Positions 33,318-44,604 are shown, numbered from the stretch's first letter. The stretch: 64,000 bases of DNA from Colocasia esculenta (GCA_014218235.1 CM024759.1:13098712-13162711), one strand, 5' to 3'. The notes: a model not told the origin generated them from the sequence alone. Numbers and translations: made by a program.

Positions 33318-34016
33318 CTGAAGGAAAGGGAAGAATCCGCTCGTCCAGGTCTGCCGCTCGGAGGCGCCCAGGCTGTCGAACTGGTGCGCCAGGAACGCGG
33401 CTCCCCAGGCATAGTCCCCCACCTCGGGCAAGTCCTCCAAGAGAGGCAGGAAGCGGCAGTGGACTGCGTCGCCCCTCGTGGCAAACAAAAGTCTACCAAG
33501 AAAGAGGACGAGGAAGCGACGCAAGTCCAAGTCCGCCTCCGCCCCTGGCTCGCTTGCCAGCTCCCTCCTACTCACCCGGACTAACCTCTTGAAGTGTTCA
33601 TCTGCAGTCTCCCCTGCATTCTTCCCCGCCTCGAACAGCCCCAAACCCTCCTGTAAATCTACCCTGGGAACTAAGGAAGACCTATGACCTACAGGTAATC
33701 TTAGCAGTTGCTCAGCCAGGTCCTGGTAGCAAGGGTAGGTAAACCCGCTCACCAGTTTCCCATATACCCTGAGTCCCGTGATCCGGCTCACATCCTCAAG
33801 GCTGGGGATCATATGTCCCCATGGGAATACGAAGGCGGTCGCCTCCATATCCCACCTGCTCCGCAGAGCCTGGGTGAGAGCGGGGTCCGGCCTCATTCTC
33901 TCCATTCTCAAAATTTCCCCAAACCCCATCTCCTCAACTCTCTCTCTCTGGAAGGGGGGGAACGCTAGGAAGATGGCTAACACTAAAGTCCAAGACACCC
34001 GGGCCCTCATCTCGCC
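33318..34016 (-). pseudogene. Exon 2 of antisense PMD-like gene (core domain)
   Basis: 233 codons, uninterrupted, from acceptor TGCATGTAG/G to donor CAG/GTATAA. It contains most of the mobile domain: FGEILRMERM, ALTQALRSRWDMEAT, FVFPWGHMIPSLEDVSRI, and later LRRFLVLFLGRLLFATRGD and LPEVGDYAWGAAFLAHQFD, all matching the PMD layout by eye. Confidence 0.75.
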
Positions 34017-34378
34017 CTACATGCATAAAAGGTTTGATAAGCAGTCAAGTTTTAGGTGCTCGGTTTGAGTCGTGACCCCTGTAAAGGTCGCGACCTTGTC
34101 GCGACGGGGCGGTGCGGCGTGACCTTATCGCGTCAACCTCCTAGGCCGTGATAAGGTCGCGTCAACCCACTTTGTCGCGACATGGTCGCGGTACTCTGTG
34201 CCGCCGTGACTACTGGTGTCGTGGCGGATCGTGCCGTCGCATTCTCAGGACCTGACCGGCCGAAGCCTCCCCTGTCCGTTCCTCTTCCCCATGGGCTTCA
34301 CACCCTACAACCACCCTCTGGGGGCTTCCTCTACCCTTCCCAATCATTCATACATGGATTTGAGCTTGGATTACTTAC

Positions 34379-34579
34379 CGATTTCATAGCTTTTTCTCGC
34401 TTCTTTCTCGCCGCCTCCACGTCCACGGCGGGGCCTTCCGCCTCTTCCTCCACCTCCATGTCTACGTCCGTCTCCACCTCCTCCACCGGGGGTGCCTCCA
34501 TCCAGCGCCGGGAGCTCCGCCGCTCCGCATGCCGCTTCGCCGGGGAAGAACCCTCGCCGGCATTACCTCCTCCTTCCAT
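34379..34579 (-). pseudogene. Exon 1 of antisense PMD-like gene
   Basis: 67 codons from ATG at 34577-34579, ending at a strong donor (G/GTAAGT). It encodes a basic then acidic leader (RRSSRRW..., EVETDVDMEVEEEAEG) ending in KKREKAMKS. It has no stop. The longer frame at 34331-34903 is this exon plus upstream and intron sequence. Confidence 0.65.
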
Positions 34580-34739
34580 GGCGTTGATTGGGTGATTAGT
34601 TCGAGTTTTGGATAGGATGGAGGATAGAAGAAGCAAAGATGCAAGGGGATTCAAGGGAGATTCGAAGGTTGCAAGGCTTGAGTGGTTTGAACGCGAGAAA
34701 GGGGGGAAGATGGAAGCCCTATTGCGTTTTGAATGTTCG

Positions 34740-34862
34740 GTTCTAGACGCGTCGTAGCGGGCCATCGCGTTAAGGTCGCGCCACCCTGGGACGTCACAAC
34801 TATGTCGCGACGCCCCGCCTTGTCGCGACCTTAAGGCGACGCCCCTGATTATCGCGTTATAA
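34740..34862. promoter_or_regulatory. CpG-rich dyad block upstream of antisense PMD gene
   Basis: Dense TCGCGAC/GTCGCG words about 165-280 bases before the ATG at 34579, including GTCGCGACGCCCCGCC (34804-34819), which recurs in the element's 3' LTR at 38124-38139. A similar block lies in intron 1 at 34080-34215, with the perfect 14-bp palindrome AAGGTCGCGACCTT at 34084-34097. Promoter function is my inference. Confidence 0.45.
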
Positions 34863-35008
34863 ACAGAGCCATTGCACAAACAGGAAAATTCATGTCTATT
34901 CATTTCAAATCAATCAATTCATGTTCCAAATTCTTCCTACATTCAAGTAAATGCATGTTTCTGCCCTAGCTACCATCTAACATCGTCCCTACAACAGTCT
35001 ACCTATCC

Positions 35009-36208
35009 TCAGGCTTCCACAGCAGCTAGTTGGAGCTTCTTCAGCACCTCCACGTATTTTTTGATCATGTTTGAGTCTTCTTCTTCCACTCCTGCCTGGA
35101 CGAAACTCGTCGCACATCCTTCCCAGTGCACCATAGCGCTCCGCACGTCCCTCTCATCCTGATCGTCATCCATCTTCCTTTGTTGAATGGCTGGGTAGTG
35201 AGATAGTGGAAGAACGACAGTGCGTGCCGCCCCGCATTGCAGATAGCACCGGTCTGGGTTGTAGTTGACGAGTGCTTCATTTCCCAGAAGGCGGAGTGCC
35301 TGCCCGAGGCGCTGAGGCACGTGGATCATTCGGTTGTGGAGGAAGTGCGGGCGCATGTCGAACGCCGCCTCGGTCATATGCCTGAAGTACTCTCGCCATG
35401 CCTTCAAGCCCTTCACTTGGGCTGTCTTGCACCATGCTTGGGTCGTCATATGGAGGGGGCCGCCCACATAAGCCAGTGGGTGATGGAGCATTGTCTTGCA
35501 TTCCGTGCCCAAGTTGTCCATCGTCCGAAAGTTGACGTGCATGCCCATCCATAGCTCGAGGGCGATAACGGAGCCGTAGAAGGGGCCCCCGGTGGCTGCA
35601 GAGGATAGCCCGGCATACAAGTAACCCAAGACTGCTTGGCCGATGCTCATACCTTCCATGATGGAGTCGATGATGCTCAGATTGGCGATGGAAATAGCTC
35701 CATCTTCGGCTAGGAAGAGTATAATGCCACAGATGCAGATGGCGGCCGCTTTGGCGATAGCGAGATGATTTCCGGTCCAGCGCTTGCACTGGGAAGTGAT
35801 CCATTAGGCGATTGGGAGAAGATGCACGAAGTGCCGGCTCATCATACTTTGCAAATCTGCCTTTCTTGTAGTGATCTCGCCCATAATCCCCCATGAGTTG
35901 ATGGGTGCCACGGTGTGGGAGAGTGCATACTCTTCGCCGCGCTTGTACTTCGGGAGGCCGAGCATAATCTCTAGCTCCTCCAGCAAGATCGTAGCCTCAA
36001 ACTTGGGGAAGATGAATGTGTGAGTCTGCGGGTGCCACAGCTCCACCAGTGCCGTGATGCTATCCCACACGTGCACGAATTTGTGGTATTACTTAGCGAG
36101 GATGAATACCGTGGAGAGCCCCCACTCTTTCAATTGTTGGATCGATGTGGGCGGTAGAAGCTCGATCATGGGAGCCAACCACGACACTTTAGAGAGCCTC
36201 CTCTGCCC
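35009..36208 (-). pseudogene. Second antisense ORF in Tat element, DUF7745-like
   Basis: One frame from about 36208 to the stop at 35009, interrupted only by two TAA codons (near 36090 and at 35804-35806). The start is not certain: the sequence before RRLSKVSW may be an intron ending in CAG near 36208. It shows LKEWGLSTVFILAK, then HKFVHVWDSITALVELWHPQTHTF, then LLEELEIMLGLP, then MSIGQAVLGYLYAGLSSAATGG and WREYFRHMT. This follows the layout of the plant DUF7745 family, found next to retrotransposon sequence. The C-terminus is charged (DDDQDERDVR) and ends LQLAAVEA. No catalytic motif is visible. It is an antisense neighbour of the PMD-like gene and shares its orientation. Family assignment is by eye only. 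Confidence 0.6.
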
Positions 36209-37816
36209 AGGTAAGATCTGAAGAGATAGAAGAGGGAGTTTGAGAACGGAGAGAAAGAAGAAGAAGAAGAAAACAGGGGAAAACAGAGCAGAAATTCAGA
36301 ATTTAGAAGAGAAAAGAACACCTACTTGAAGCTCCGGGCGCATGCATATGTGCCTTGGGATGGAAGAAAGCTGCTGGAGCATGGCATGAGACTCCCTAGC
36401 CTCTCTTGGACCGGAGTAAGGGGGGATCCCCTCTTGAAAGGCAGAAAAACCTCTTCATGGCTGCAAGAGAGATAAATCTGAAGAAGAGAAGAAGCAGGGG
36501 GATAGCTGCGGGATTAACACCCCAAACCACCTATTTATAGAGCTCTAGGAGGGTGCAAACCCATCCTAACCCCGCAACTAGGTGATAGGATAAGATTAGG
36601 AGAGATTTAGGAGTCCTAATGGTAATCTAGGAGTCTTAGGATAGAGATAAACTTGAGGCTTTTGCGTTTTCAGGGCTCGGTTCGAGTCGTGACGTCGCGA
36701 TATGACGCGACCAAGTCGCGACATGGCGGGGCGCCGCGACTATGTCGCGGTCACCCAGGGCGTCGCCTCTTGATCTGATGTGTTGTTTCCCATCTGTGCT
36801 TTGTTTACTTACTTTGTTTGATCATGTCTGTGTATATATTATTATTTTGTGCTTATTATGTTTGCTTCTTGTCAAAAAAAAAAAAAACAAAAAATCAAAA
36901 AAATTACGAAAAAGAGGTCGTCACAGGTAAGTCAGGTAAGAATTTCTTTCCTTACTCCCTGCATTAGTATATGATACTTTAGCTATTATATCACTTCAAG
37001 GACCGGCTGGTTCTCAATGTGCTCTGGGATTGGAGTTCCCCTTTACCAAAAATAGTGATAATCTAGGTGCACATTGTTAATCGTTGGATAGGCCGTTGAG
37101 TTGGGTAAGTTCGGGGACGATGGTTTCAGGCCGGCACTGCGGTTGTAGGTAGTCTCTTGACCCATTCTTATTTGACTTAACAATATTATCCTTGATATAT
37201 TTTCTATTTTCTCATTTTCTTTGCATTTGTTTTGATGATTTCTTTTATTTTAGCCCAACATGCATCATGTAGGACTTTGAGCTTTCCTGACTCATTCCTG
37301 ACTATTGATGAGCCCTTGTTGAGTGCCCAATCATCCTTCATATTCCAAACAAGAAATCCAATTCCACTCCGAATCAGAAGGTTTGCCTCCGAGTGAGTTG
37401 TTCCCGTCAGTTTGGCAAGAATTTCCCTGTCTGGATTCTCTATCAAATTTTCGTCCTATTCCTTTGATTCATTTTGGTTGCGAACTGCTCCCAGGACAAA
37501 GTCATGAGTTACCTGCCTGGCACGCACATGTCCCTCCAAAACGAAACCCGCAGGCCAATCGTCTAGGGTACCTCTCAATCGAGGGGTTGATCATCCTCGT
37601 CTTTTCTCCTTCTCGTCCAGACTTTGTGCTTTTCTTTGCATTCTGCTCGAGCAGCTAACTCGGGGCTTTCATGAAGATTCAAATTGCTTGTTGGTTAGAT
37701 CGGGTGTCTCTTTACCTTGGCTCCCACTTTTCAGTCCACTCCGCATCATTTCCGTTCCGCCGTCACTTCGTGACACCTCCACTACACTTCCGCTTCGTTT
37801 CCTTACAAAGTGGAAG
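36209..37816 (+). other. Tat 3' non-coding region before LTR
   Basis: No supported gene. It holds a CpG-rich dyad block at 36678-36770, upstream of the second antisense ORF, with the perfect dyad CCGCGAC-TAT-GTCGCGG at 36734-36750. It also has an A-run at 36875-36888 and T-rich stretches. Small ORFs (37204-37446, 37323-37658) have no recognisable product. Confidence 0.6.
36734..36750. promoter_or_regulatory. CCGCGAC-TAT-GTCGCGG dyad
   Basis: Perfect 7-bp arms with a 3-bp spacer. The inner 15-mer CGCGACTATGTCGCG occurs again, base for base, in the LTR of element Z at 52296-52310, although Z belongs to a different gypsy lineage. Confidence 0.6.
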
Positions 37817-37832
37817 CCAAGGAGGGGCAATC
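37817..37832 (+). promoter_or_regulatory. Polypurine tract of Tat element
   Basis: CCAAGGAGGGGCAATC directly before TGTAGACA, the start of the 3' LTR. Confidence 0.75.
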
Positions 37833-39225
37833 TGTAGACACTCGATTCTGACTAATGAGTTGAACCATAGTTGGTCACTCACCTTGAGCCCATCATTAGC
37901 CTTGTTTTGAGCCCATTAACAACTCAAATTGCCTTGAAATCCCACCCATTATCACTTTAAGAGAGTCATTAGGCCTAAATAACCATTATCCTTTCACATG
38001 ATTGGCTGATAATTCACAGATAATTGACTTCCTTGACGCGTCGTATCGTAGCGCCGCGTCTCAGTGTCGCGTCGCTACGGGCCGCTGCGACAGCCCATGC
38101 ACATCCATGCACGTGGGCATACTGTCGCGACGCCCCGCCCCGTCGCGTCTCCATATCGCGGCCCTACGATGCGTCGTGACAGCAGCTGTGCATGTTGGCC
38201 TCCGTAACCAACTCCTATTTATCCTCCCATGGGTTTATCTTTATCCCCAGGAAATATCTCAACCCCTTGGGCGAGATTTGGGCCCTAGGGACTCTCTTGG
38301 AGATCCCAAGAACTCTCCCATGCGATTTTGACTGACATTTATCTCCCATTTTACTTATTATCCATTTTTATGAGATATTCTCACTCAAAAATCTATAAAA
38401 GCAAGGCCCTCTCCTCATGAATGGGAGAGCTCCGATTTTCACCCCGAAGGGCTGCCGAATTTTCCACTGACCTGTACTTAGACTCGGAGCTCTCCTATTT
38501 CCTCTCCTTCCCTCACATTCCACCTCACAAAAGCTTTCTATTTCATCATCCATGGAGCGTGGAGCGTGAGGACGGCTACTCCTACCTTTCCCAGAAGCTA
38601 TTGCATGACATTTGGGACGACATCCACGCCAGGGAGTTGCCCTAATGGGGCTCATCCTTCTCTTCTCCCTTTTCCTCTATTCCTTCATGCATTTTTATGT
38701 TGTTTTTAGATAGGCTGCATCATATTTTCCTCTCACGTTTTCACACACCCTAGGGGTTTAAAAAAAAACACCCCCAGGTTCGTTCCTACCATGATCCTTC
38801 CTTTCTTTTCATTTTTGAATGGATACTACTCTTAACTTGTTCTAATAGGGCTTTTATTGTTTCTTCTTTGTTTTGGCAGGCACCTAAACTTGTTTCCATG
38901 AGGAGCTCTTATTCTCTAGCCGGCTGGAGGACGGGAAGAAGGTCCTACTCATCATCTCCCGCATAGAAGAGAACGCGACGGTGGAGGGCGACGAGACACA
39001 GAGACGCGTCAAGGGCAACCGACGCGTTACCAGCGTTGTCGCGGTGGGTAGCACTGCCGCGATACCAGGTCCGCCTCCTTTCTCTCTCCTTTTCCTAGTT
39101 TAGTTAGCCCATGTTATTTTCTATTCATTAGGCAACTAGTTAGGTGGCGATCAAATCCTATTTTCCATACCACTAGTTTTAGTACTTGTTTGCGTGTTGA
39201 GGGGGGCATAATCCCCGTGATTACA
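37833..39225 (+). repeat. 3' LTR of Tat element
   Basis: 1393 bp, begins TGTAGACAC and ends GTGATTACA (TGTA...TACA). It follows a polypurine tract. The flank ctcca (39226-39230) is the expected target duplication, and beyond it the interrupted gypsy 1 LTR resumes. It contains CpG-rich dyads at about 38033-38180 and again near 38970-39060. Confidence 0.8.
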
Positions 39226-39716
39226 CTCCATAGCACGTCCTCATAGTGAGAGCACGCCGAAAACTCCACCAACACCTCAAATCACCTGAAAATCCGAAAA
39301 ATCTCCTCTCCCTAGCCGAACAGAGCTTGCTGGGCTCTGTTTGGCTGACCTAGGTTAAAAGCACTTTGGAGTTAAGAATGCGACGTACCCTACCATCGCT
39401 ACCTGAATGCGACGTAGGAGGTTGTCGCCTTCTTAAAGCCGATGTCAGCAAGCCACCCAGCACCTGACACACGGCGAACATGCAGATGAAGACCCTCAAG
39501 CGGCGGTAACCAGAGTGCGACACCCTGGACCGTCGCGTTCGGAATGCAACGTCCAGCCCTATCGCGTTCAAAAATAGTGAACCAATGGGTGCTTTGGGCC
39601 CAAACTGTCAGCCCACAAAGCCCCAAAACCTGTGTAAGCACCTGAAACACACACCACAGGCCACACACTGGCCTCCACAACAACTAAGCCACGATCCGAA
39701 TGGTCAATACGCTACA
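39226..39716 (-). repeat. Gypsy 1 3' LTR, first about 490 bp only
   Basis: Matches about 46225-46717 of the 5' LTR, both ending ...caatacgctaca on the plus strand. The remaining 1.6 kb is absent because the Tat LTR starts abruptly at 39225. It should lie beyond the other end of the Tat element, left of the window. Confidence 0.85.
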
Positions 39717-40011
39717 TTACTATCACCTAAAAGAAATTTCATCCTCGAAATTTAGGAAGGAAGTTCGACATAAAAATTTTCAATTAACAAGCATGGTACT
39801 ATCACCTAAAAGAATTAAAGGCTTACTTAAACAAGTATGGATACACTTTCATCATTTTCTCTGCTCACTCTCATGTGTCCTCTCCGCCCTGTCTGTTCTC
39901 CCATCTGACTTTCACTAATTCAATTTCTTTATTTCTTAACTTCTAGGTCTGACGCCCTGTAATCTGTACTGGATATTCCGGCATTGTCATGTCTGGCTTC
40001 AAATCATCTCT
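39717..40011 (-). promoter_or_regulatory. Doubled polypurine tract and 3' untranslated region of gypsy 1
   Basis: The words actatcacctaaaagaa occur at 39719-39735 and again at 39798-39814 (element strand: TTCTTTTAGGTGATAGT). The same doubled tract is present in elements Z and Z'. No gene here; ORF 39700-39918 on the plus strand is not supported. Confidence 0.65.
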
Positions 40012-40992
40012 TTAATAACTAACCACCTGGGAAGGATCTCGAATATATCTTCTGAGCATTGAGACATGAAACACGTCATAAGCATCTATGAAATCTACTG
40101 GGAGATCCAATCTGTAAGTTGTTTCACCAATTCTTTCTAATATCTGGAATGGGCCAACATATCTCGGACTCAATTTGCCTCTCTTGCTAAACCTGAGCAC
40201 ACCCTTGGTAGGAGAAACCTTCAGAAATACATAATCACCAACTTCAAACTGTAATGGCCTGTGTCTGGTGTCTGCATAGCTCTTCTGACGGCTCTGCACT
40301 ATTTGAAGCTTTTCCTTGATGAATTTAACCATTTCTGCACATTGCCGAATCAGCTATGGACCCATAACCTGTCTCTCACCTACCTCATGCCAATTTAGTG
40401 GTGTCCTGCATGGTCTGCCATACAATGCTTCATAAGGTGCCATTCTGATGCTCGCATGATGACTGTTGTTATATGCAAACTCTACCATGCCCAAGTGGTG
40501 CTCCCAAGTACCTCCCCATACTAGACAACAAGCTCTTAACATATCTTATATTGTCTGAATTGTTCTTTCTGCCTGCCCATCTGTCTGTGGATGATAAGCT
40601 GAACTGTACCTTAATTCTGTACCAATTACTCTATGAAAACTCCTCCAGAAACCTGAAGTGAACCTGGGATCTCTATCTGAAACAATAGTAACTGGAATCC
40701 CATGCAAAGGTACTATTCTATCTACATATAATCTAGCTAATCTATCCACAGTCCATGACATACTCACTGCTAATAACCTGCAAACTTTGGTCAATCTGTC
40801 CATGAAAACCCAAATACCATTGTGACCTACTGCTGTTCTGGGCAAACCATTTACAAAATCCATGGCAATATCATCCAATTTCCACTGTGGAATGGGCAAT
40901 GGCTGCAATAGTCCTCCTGGCCTCTGGTGTTTTGCCTTCACTTGCTGACATACTGAACATCTTGCTATAAATTCTGCAATTTCTTTCTTCAT
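40012..40992 (-). pseudogene. Gypsy 1 integrase
   Basis: Zinc finger end CSVCQQVKAKHQRPGGLLQP. Core Asp in DDIAMDFVNGLP, Asp in IVSDRDPRFTSG and Glu in TDGQAERTIQT, so the DDE residues remain. C-terminal GPY/F-like part: GRLPLQFEVGD-type segment followed by LSPRYVGPFQILERIG and the AYDVFHVSMLRRYIRDP end. The frame is cut by stops near 40544 and 40345. It ends at 40012 without a recognisable chromodomain. Confidence 0.9.
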
Positions 40993-41001
40993 ATTAGGCC
41001 A

Positions 41002-42816
41002 CTAGAAATGCTTCTTCAAGTCTTGATACATCTTGGTACTGCCTGGGTAAATGGTGTATCTGGACTTGTGAGCTTCCTCTAACACTTTCTGCCTCACCTC
41101 GGCATCTGCTGGAACATATAAGATGCCTTTGAGCCTGACCACACTGTCATCATCTAGTGTCACCTCCTCCATTCTCACAATATCAACTAAATTTTCATAT
41201 GTTCTTTGCGCTTCCATTATCTGCCAATACAAGGAGGGCTCCACTGCACTGTTGGCTAACACTGCTCGCCGCTGATTATTTGGCACATACAATGAATTTT
41301 CTGCCACATCTTCATATAATTTCCATTCTCTGATCATCATATGATTCATAACTGTCTTTCTGCTCAGTGCATCTGCGACAACATTAGCTCTGCCCAGATG
41401 GTATGCTAAGCTAAAATCATAATCTTTCAAATATTCCATCCACCTGCGCTGCCTCAAGTTCAAATCTTTCTGGGAGAAGATGTACTTCAAGCTCTTGTGA
41501 TCAGTGAATATCTCAAATCTCACCATACAAATAATGCCGCCAAATCTTTAGTGCAAATACAACTGCTGCCAGCTCTAAATCATGTGTTGGATAATTCTTG
41601 TCATGCCTTTTTAATTGCCTGGATGCATAGGCTACCACCTTTCCATGCTGCATTAACACTGCTCCCAAACCTCTTCTAGATGCATCTGTATATAACACAA
41701 ATCCTCCACTGCCTGACGAAATCTCCAATGTAGGTGATGTGGTAAGCCTTTTCTTCAACTCTGCAAAACTACGCCGGCAATTTGAAGACCACACAAAGGG
41801 CACTCCTTTCCTTGTCAATCTTGTCATCGGTGCTACAATCTTTGAGAAATCCTAAATAAACCGCCTATAATATCCTGCCAAATCGAGAAAACTTCTAATT
41901 TCTGACAATGTCTTCAGTTCTTCCCACTTCACCACTGCCTCTACCTTGGCCGGATGAACTGCAACACCTTCACCTGAAATCACATGACCTAGAAACTGAA
42001 TCTCTTTCAGCCAGAACTCACATTTGCTAAACTTGGCATACAACTGATGATCCCTCAAAGTCTACAACGTAATCCTCAAGTGCGTTGCATGTTTCTCTTC
42101 TGATGCTGAATATACCAATATATCATCAATAAATACCACAATGAACTGATTTAGATACGAGTGAAATATCCTATTCATCAAATTCATGAATGTTGCCGGT
42201 GCATTAGTCAACCCAAATGGCATAACAACAAACTCATAATGCCCATATCTGGTCCTAAAAGCTGTCTTGTCAATGTCTTCTTCTTAATCCGCAGCTGGTG
42301 ATACCCTGACCTCAAATGAATCTTAGAAAACACCTTGGCTGACTGAAGCTAATCAAACAAATCATCTATTCTAGGAAGTGGATACTTATTCTTGATGGTA
42401 ACTTTGTTCAACTGCTGATAATCAATACACATTCTCATGCTGCCATCCTTCTTTCTGACAAATAATACTGGTGCTCCCCATGGTGAATGACTGGGTCTAA
42501 TAAAACCTTTCTCTAACAGTTCCTACAATTGCTTCTTCAATTCCTTTAATTCTGCTGGTGCCATTCTGTAAGATGCCTTTGAAATCGGCATATTGCCTGG
42601 CTGCAACTCAACTGTAAAATCCACCGCCCTATGTAGAGCTAACCCTGGCAACTCCTCTGGAAACACGTCTACAAACTCTCTGACTACCGATACCATATCA
42701 ACAGACTTACTGGACTCTACTAGACTAACTGAAGCAAGGTACGCTACACACCCCGCATTAATCAACCATCTAGCCCTAAGTGCAGAAATAATAAACTTAG
42801 GAGTGTAGAAGGGCAT
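41002..42816 (-). pseudogene. Gypsy 1 reverse transcriptase and RNase H
   Basis: Open pieces at 42523-42816 (start of RT: VREFVDVFPEELPGL), 41852-42058 (thumb, HVISGEGVAVHPAKVEAV), 41513-41827 (RNase H start, LYTDASRRGLGAVLMQHGK) and 41002-41526 (RNase H end and integrase finger start). The palm is readable in broken frames, with the catalytic box FIDDILVYS at about 42110-42140. Stops and small indels lie at about 42282, 42350, 42525 and 41850, so no active enzyme is expected. Confidence 0.9.
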
Positions 42817-42825
42817 ACCTTGAAA

Positions 42826-43160
42826 CTAAAACACTACTCCACCAGGCCTGCAAAATCTGACTTTCTTCTTTCTACAGTCCACCAATGCCCCATAGGCTTC
42901 CAACCAATCCATCCCCAAAATCACATCATAATCTTTCAATAAAAGTGCATACAGTCTTGCTGGCATCTGATTCCCTTGAATTATTATTGGAACCTCATCT
43001 AAGAAACAAGAAGTGAGCATGAAACCACCAGAGGGAATCTCTACAATCAACTCACACTGCCTTTCTTCTAGGGGATGTACCATGCTATCCATAAAATCCT
43101 CAGAAATAAACGAATGCGAAGCCCCAGATCAATCAATACTCTAGCAGAAAAGTCAAAAAG
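42826..43160 (-). pseudogene. Gypsy 1 aspartic protease
   Basis: The second protease motif is clear (YDVILGMDWLEAYGA). The catalytic region upstream is readable as a D-S-G-A type site near 43128, but one base is missing inside it, so the Asp-Ser-Gly triplet is split between frames. The start at 43092 given by the open frame is therefore not a real start. Confidence 0.8.
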
Positions 43161-43299
43161 AGGTAATATACCTTCAATTAGATTGGATGCCTCCGCCTGA
43201 GCTCTGGTGACAGCCATAACTCGACCACGCCCTCTTTGGAAATGTGCACCTCTGCCTCGCTCTGCTGGCTGCTAGAATGGTTGCTACTGCTGCTGCTGA

Positions 43300-44450
43300 G
43301 TCCCTCTACCATAGCTGTACTCCCGAGGATGCAAACAATTCCTGGCTAAATGTCCTGGCTACCCACAATTATAACACCTGAAGCCTGGAAAAGCTGTGGG
43401 CTGCCCTGCTGTGCTCTGCTGCGACTCCTTTGGAGCTAGCCTGTAACCTCGACCCTGCTGATATCCCTGCTAAAAACCCTTCCTGCCACCACCTCATCCT
43501 CCTCCTCTGAATATCTTCTTTAATTTGTTACCCCACTTGGCAAATCCTGACTATGATGAAGCTTTTGAGGGTGTCTTACCCTTGTTGATACCTGTAGACT
43601 GCTGAGGAAGCCGAAAACTACCTGAACCTCCTGACTGGGACTGTCCCTATCTAGCATGAACAGTCCTCTCTAGTATAGCTACTCTCTGCGCCGCTTCCTC
43701 CACCGTCCTACACATGAGGGGAATCACTGCATCCTGCAACTCTACTCGCAGACCTCTAAAGAAATACTCCACCATCATCGCATTATCAGTAACCACATAT
43801 GGAGCATATCTACTCAACGCCATGAACCTTATATGGTACTCTAACATTGACATATTCCCCTGCTGCAATGTCCTGAACTGCTCCCTCTTTGCATGCTGTA
43901 TCTGAATTGGGAAGAAAGTATCATTGAATACTATCAGAAACTCTGGCCAGGTGATGGTGTCCTCTGTCATCCCTACAAACACTGTCTGCATCTTCAATCT
44001 CCACCACTTCTGCGTAAAGCCTCGTAGCTAATATGTAGCAAGAATCACCCTGTCTGCTTGCGGTCACCTCATAGTAACAAACACTCTCTCTATCTCATGC
44101 ACCCAGTGCTCTATTGTATCTGGGTTGGGACCTCCTAAATACGTAGAGGGCTGCAACCGCAAGAACCTTTCCACAAGTGCTGTAGACTCCTATGCACTGG
44201 CTGGCCGTGCTGGTACTGCTGGGAGTATGGGTACAACAGGTGGTACCTCAACTCCTGGTGGTGGTGGGGGTGGTGCCACTAGTAATGCCTCCTCTACAAT
44301 CAGTGGTACCACTGCTGCCGGCTGTACTGGTGCCTGATGATCCAGCCTTGTCTGAATATCTGTGATTCTTTCCCATAATCTCTTTATCATCTGCTGTGTG
44401 GTCTCCTCCGGCTCATCTCCACCACCTCCCCAATCTCTCCCGTCTGCCAT
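43300..44450 (-). pseudogene. Gypsy 1 gag
   Basis: ATG at 44448-44450 (MADGRDWGGGG), the first after the primer site. Retrotrans_gag region: WVHEIERVF, KWWRLKMQTVF, and WPEFLIVFNDTFFPIQIQHAKREQF (43647-43997 open). Zinc knuckle CYNCG-x-PGHLARNC at about 43330-43375, with a TAG at 43359-43361 in the place of a residue before Pro. Other stops: TAG at 44190-44192, TGA near 44067, TAG near 44030, TAG near 43645. Most fit CAG or CGA decay. Confidence 0.85.
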
Positions 44451-44590
44451 TTCTGATCCTACACAAACATCATTCCAACCACACAACATGCAACAAATGA
44501 ATACAAAAACTAGGGTCAACTACCAACACTGGGCTAAAGTAGAGAACATGCTATGTAAATTTTTGATTCCTTTATATTCACATGGACCTT

Positions 44591-44602
44591 GCTCTGATAC
44601 CA
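44591..44602 (-). promoter_or_regulatory. Primer-binding site, tRNA-iMet, gypsy 1
   Basis: The element strand reads TGGTATCAGAGC, two bases from the LTR end. Confidence 0.9.
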
Positions 44603-44604
44603 AT

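Larger units (their letters stand above)
31673..34579 (-). pseudogene. Antisense seven-exon plant-mobile-domain-like gene inside Tat element
   Basis: On the strand opposite the element's own genes. Exons (minus strand): 34579-34379, 34016-33318, 33237-33076, 32992-32615, 32541-32449, 32370-32224, 32149-31673. Every exon is a multiple of three and every intron starts GT and ends AG, so all six introns are phase 0. The model gives about 718 residues. Exon 2 carries WDMEATAFVFPWGHMIPSLEDVSRITGLRVYGK-type sequence (about residues 120-150), the signature of the plant mobile domain (aminotransferase-like PMD, as in MAIN/MAIL proteins). Exons 3 and 4 continue the domain; exons 5-7 look coiled-coil, Glu/Arg/Ser-rich. 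Seven in-frame stops break it: six TAG (33121-33123, 32756-32758, 32723-32725, 32051-32053, 32036-32038, 31943-31945) and one TGA (32621-32623). All fit decay of CAG or CGA. PMD proteins are tied to silencing and to transposons; the role here is unknown. Confidence 0.75.
20108..39225 (+). mobile_element. Tat/Ogre-type Ty3/gypsy element, 5' part missing from window
   Basis: Gypsy order protease-RT-RNase H-integrase, plus a second archaeal-type RNase H before the integrase, a G-patch after the protease, a non-coding gap between protease and RT, and antisense genes between integrase and the 3' LTR. Together these define the Tat/Ogre group. The element begins inside gag because the outer Sirevirus inserted there. 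Its 3' LTR ends at 39225 inside the 3' LTR of gypsy 1. It carries many stops and is old. Confidence 0.9.

Noticed and set aside
34331..34903. 190-codon ORF taken as one gene
   Set aside because: Only 34379-34579 looks like a real exon; the rest is upstream CpG-rich DNA and sequence past a strong splice donor.
35277..35894. 205-codon minus-strand ORF overlapping the DUF7745-like frame
   Set aside because: Alternative frame of the same DNA; residues are His/Arg/Pro-rich without family features, while the other frame matches a family layout.
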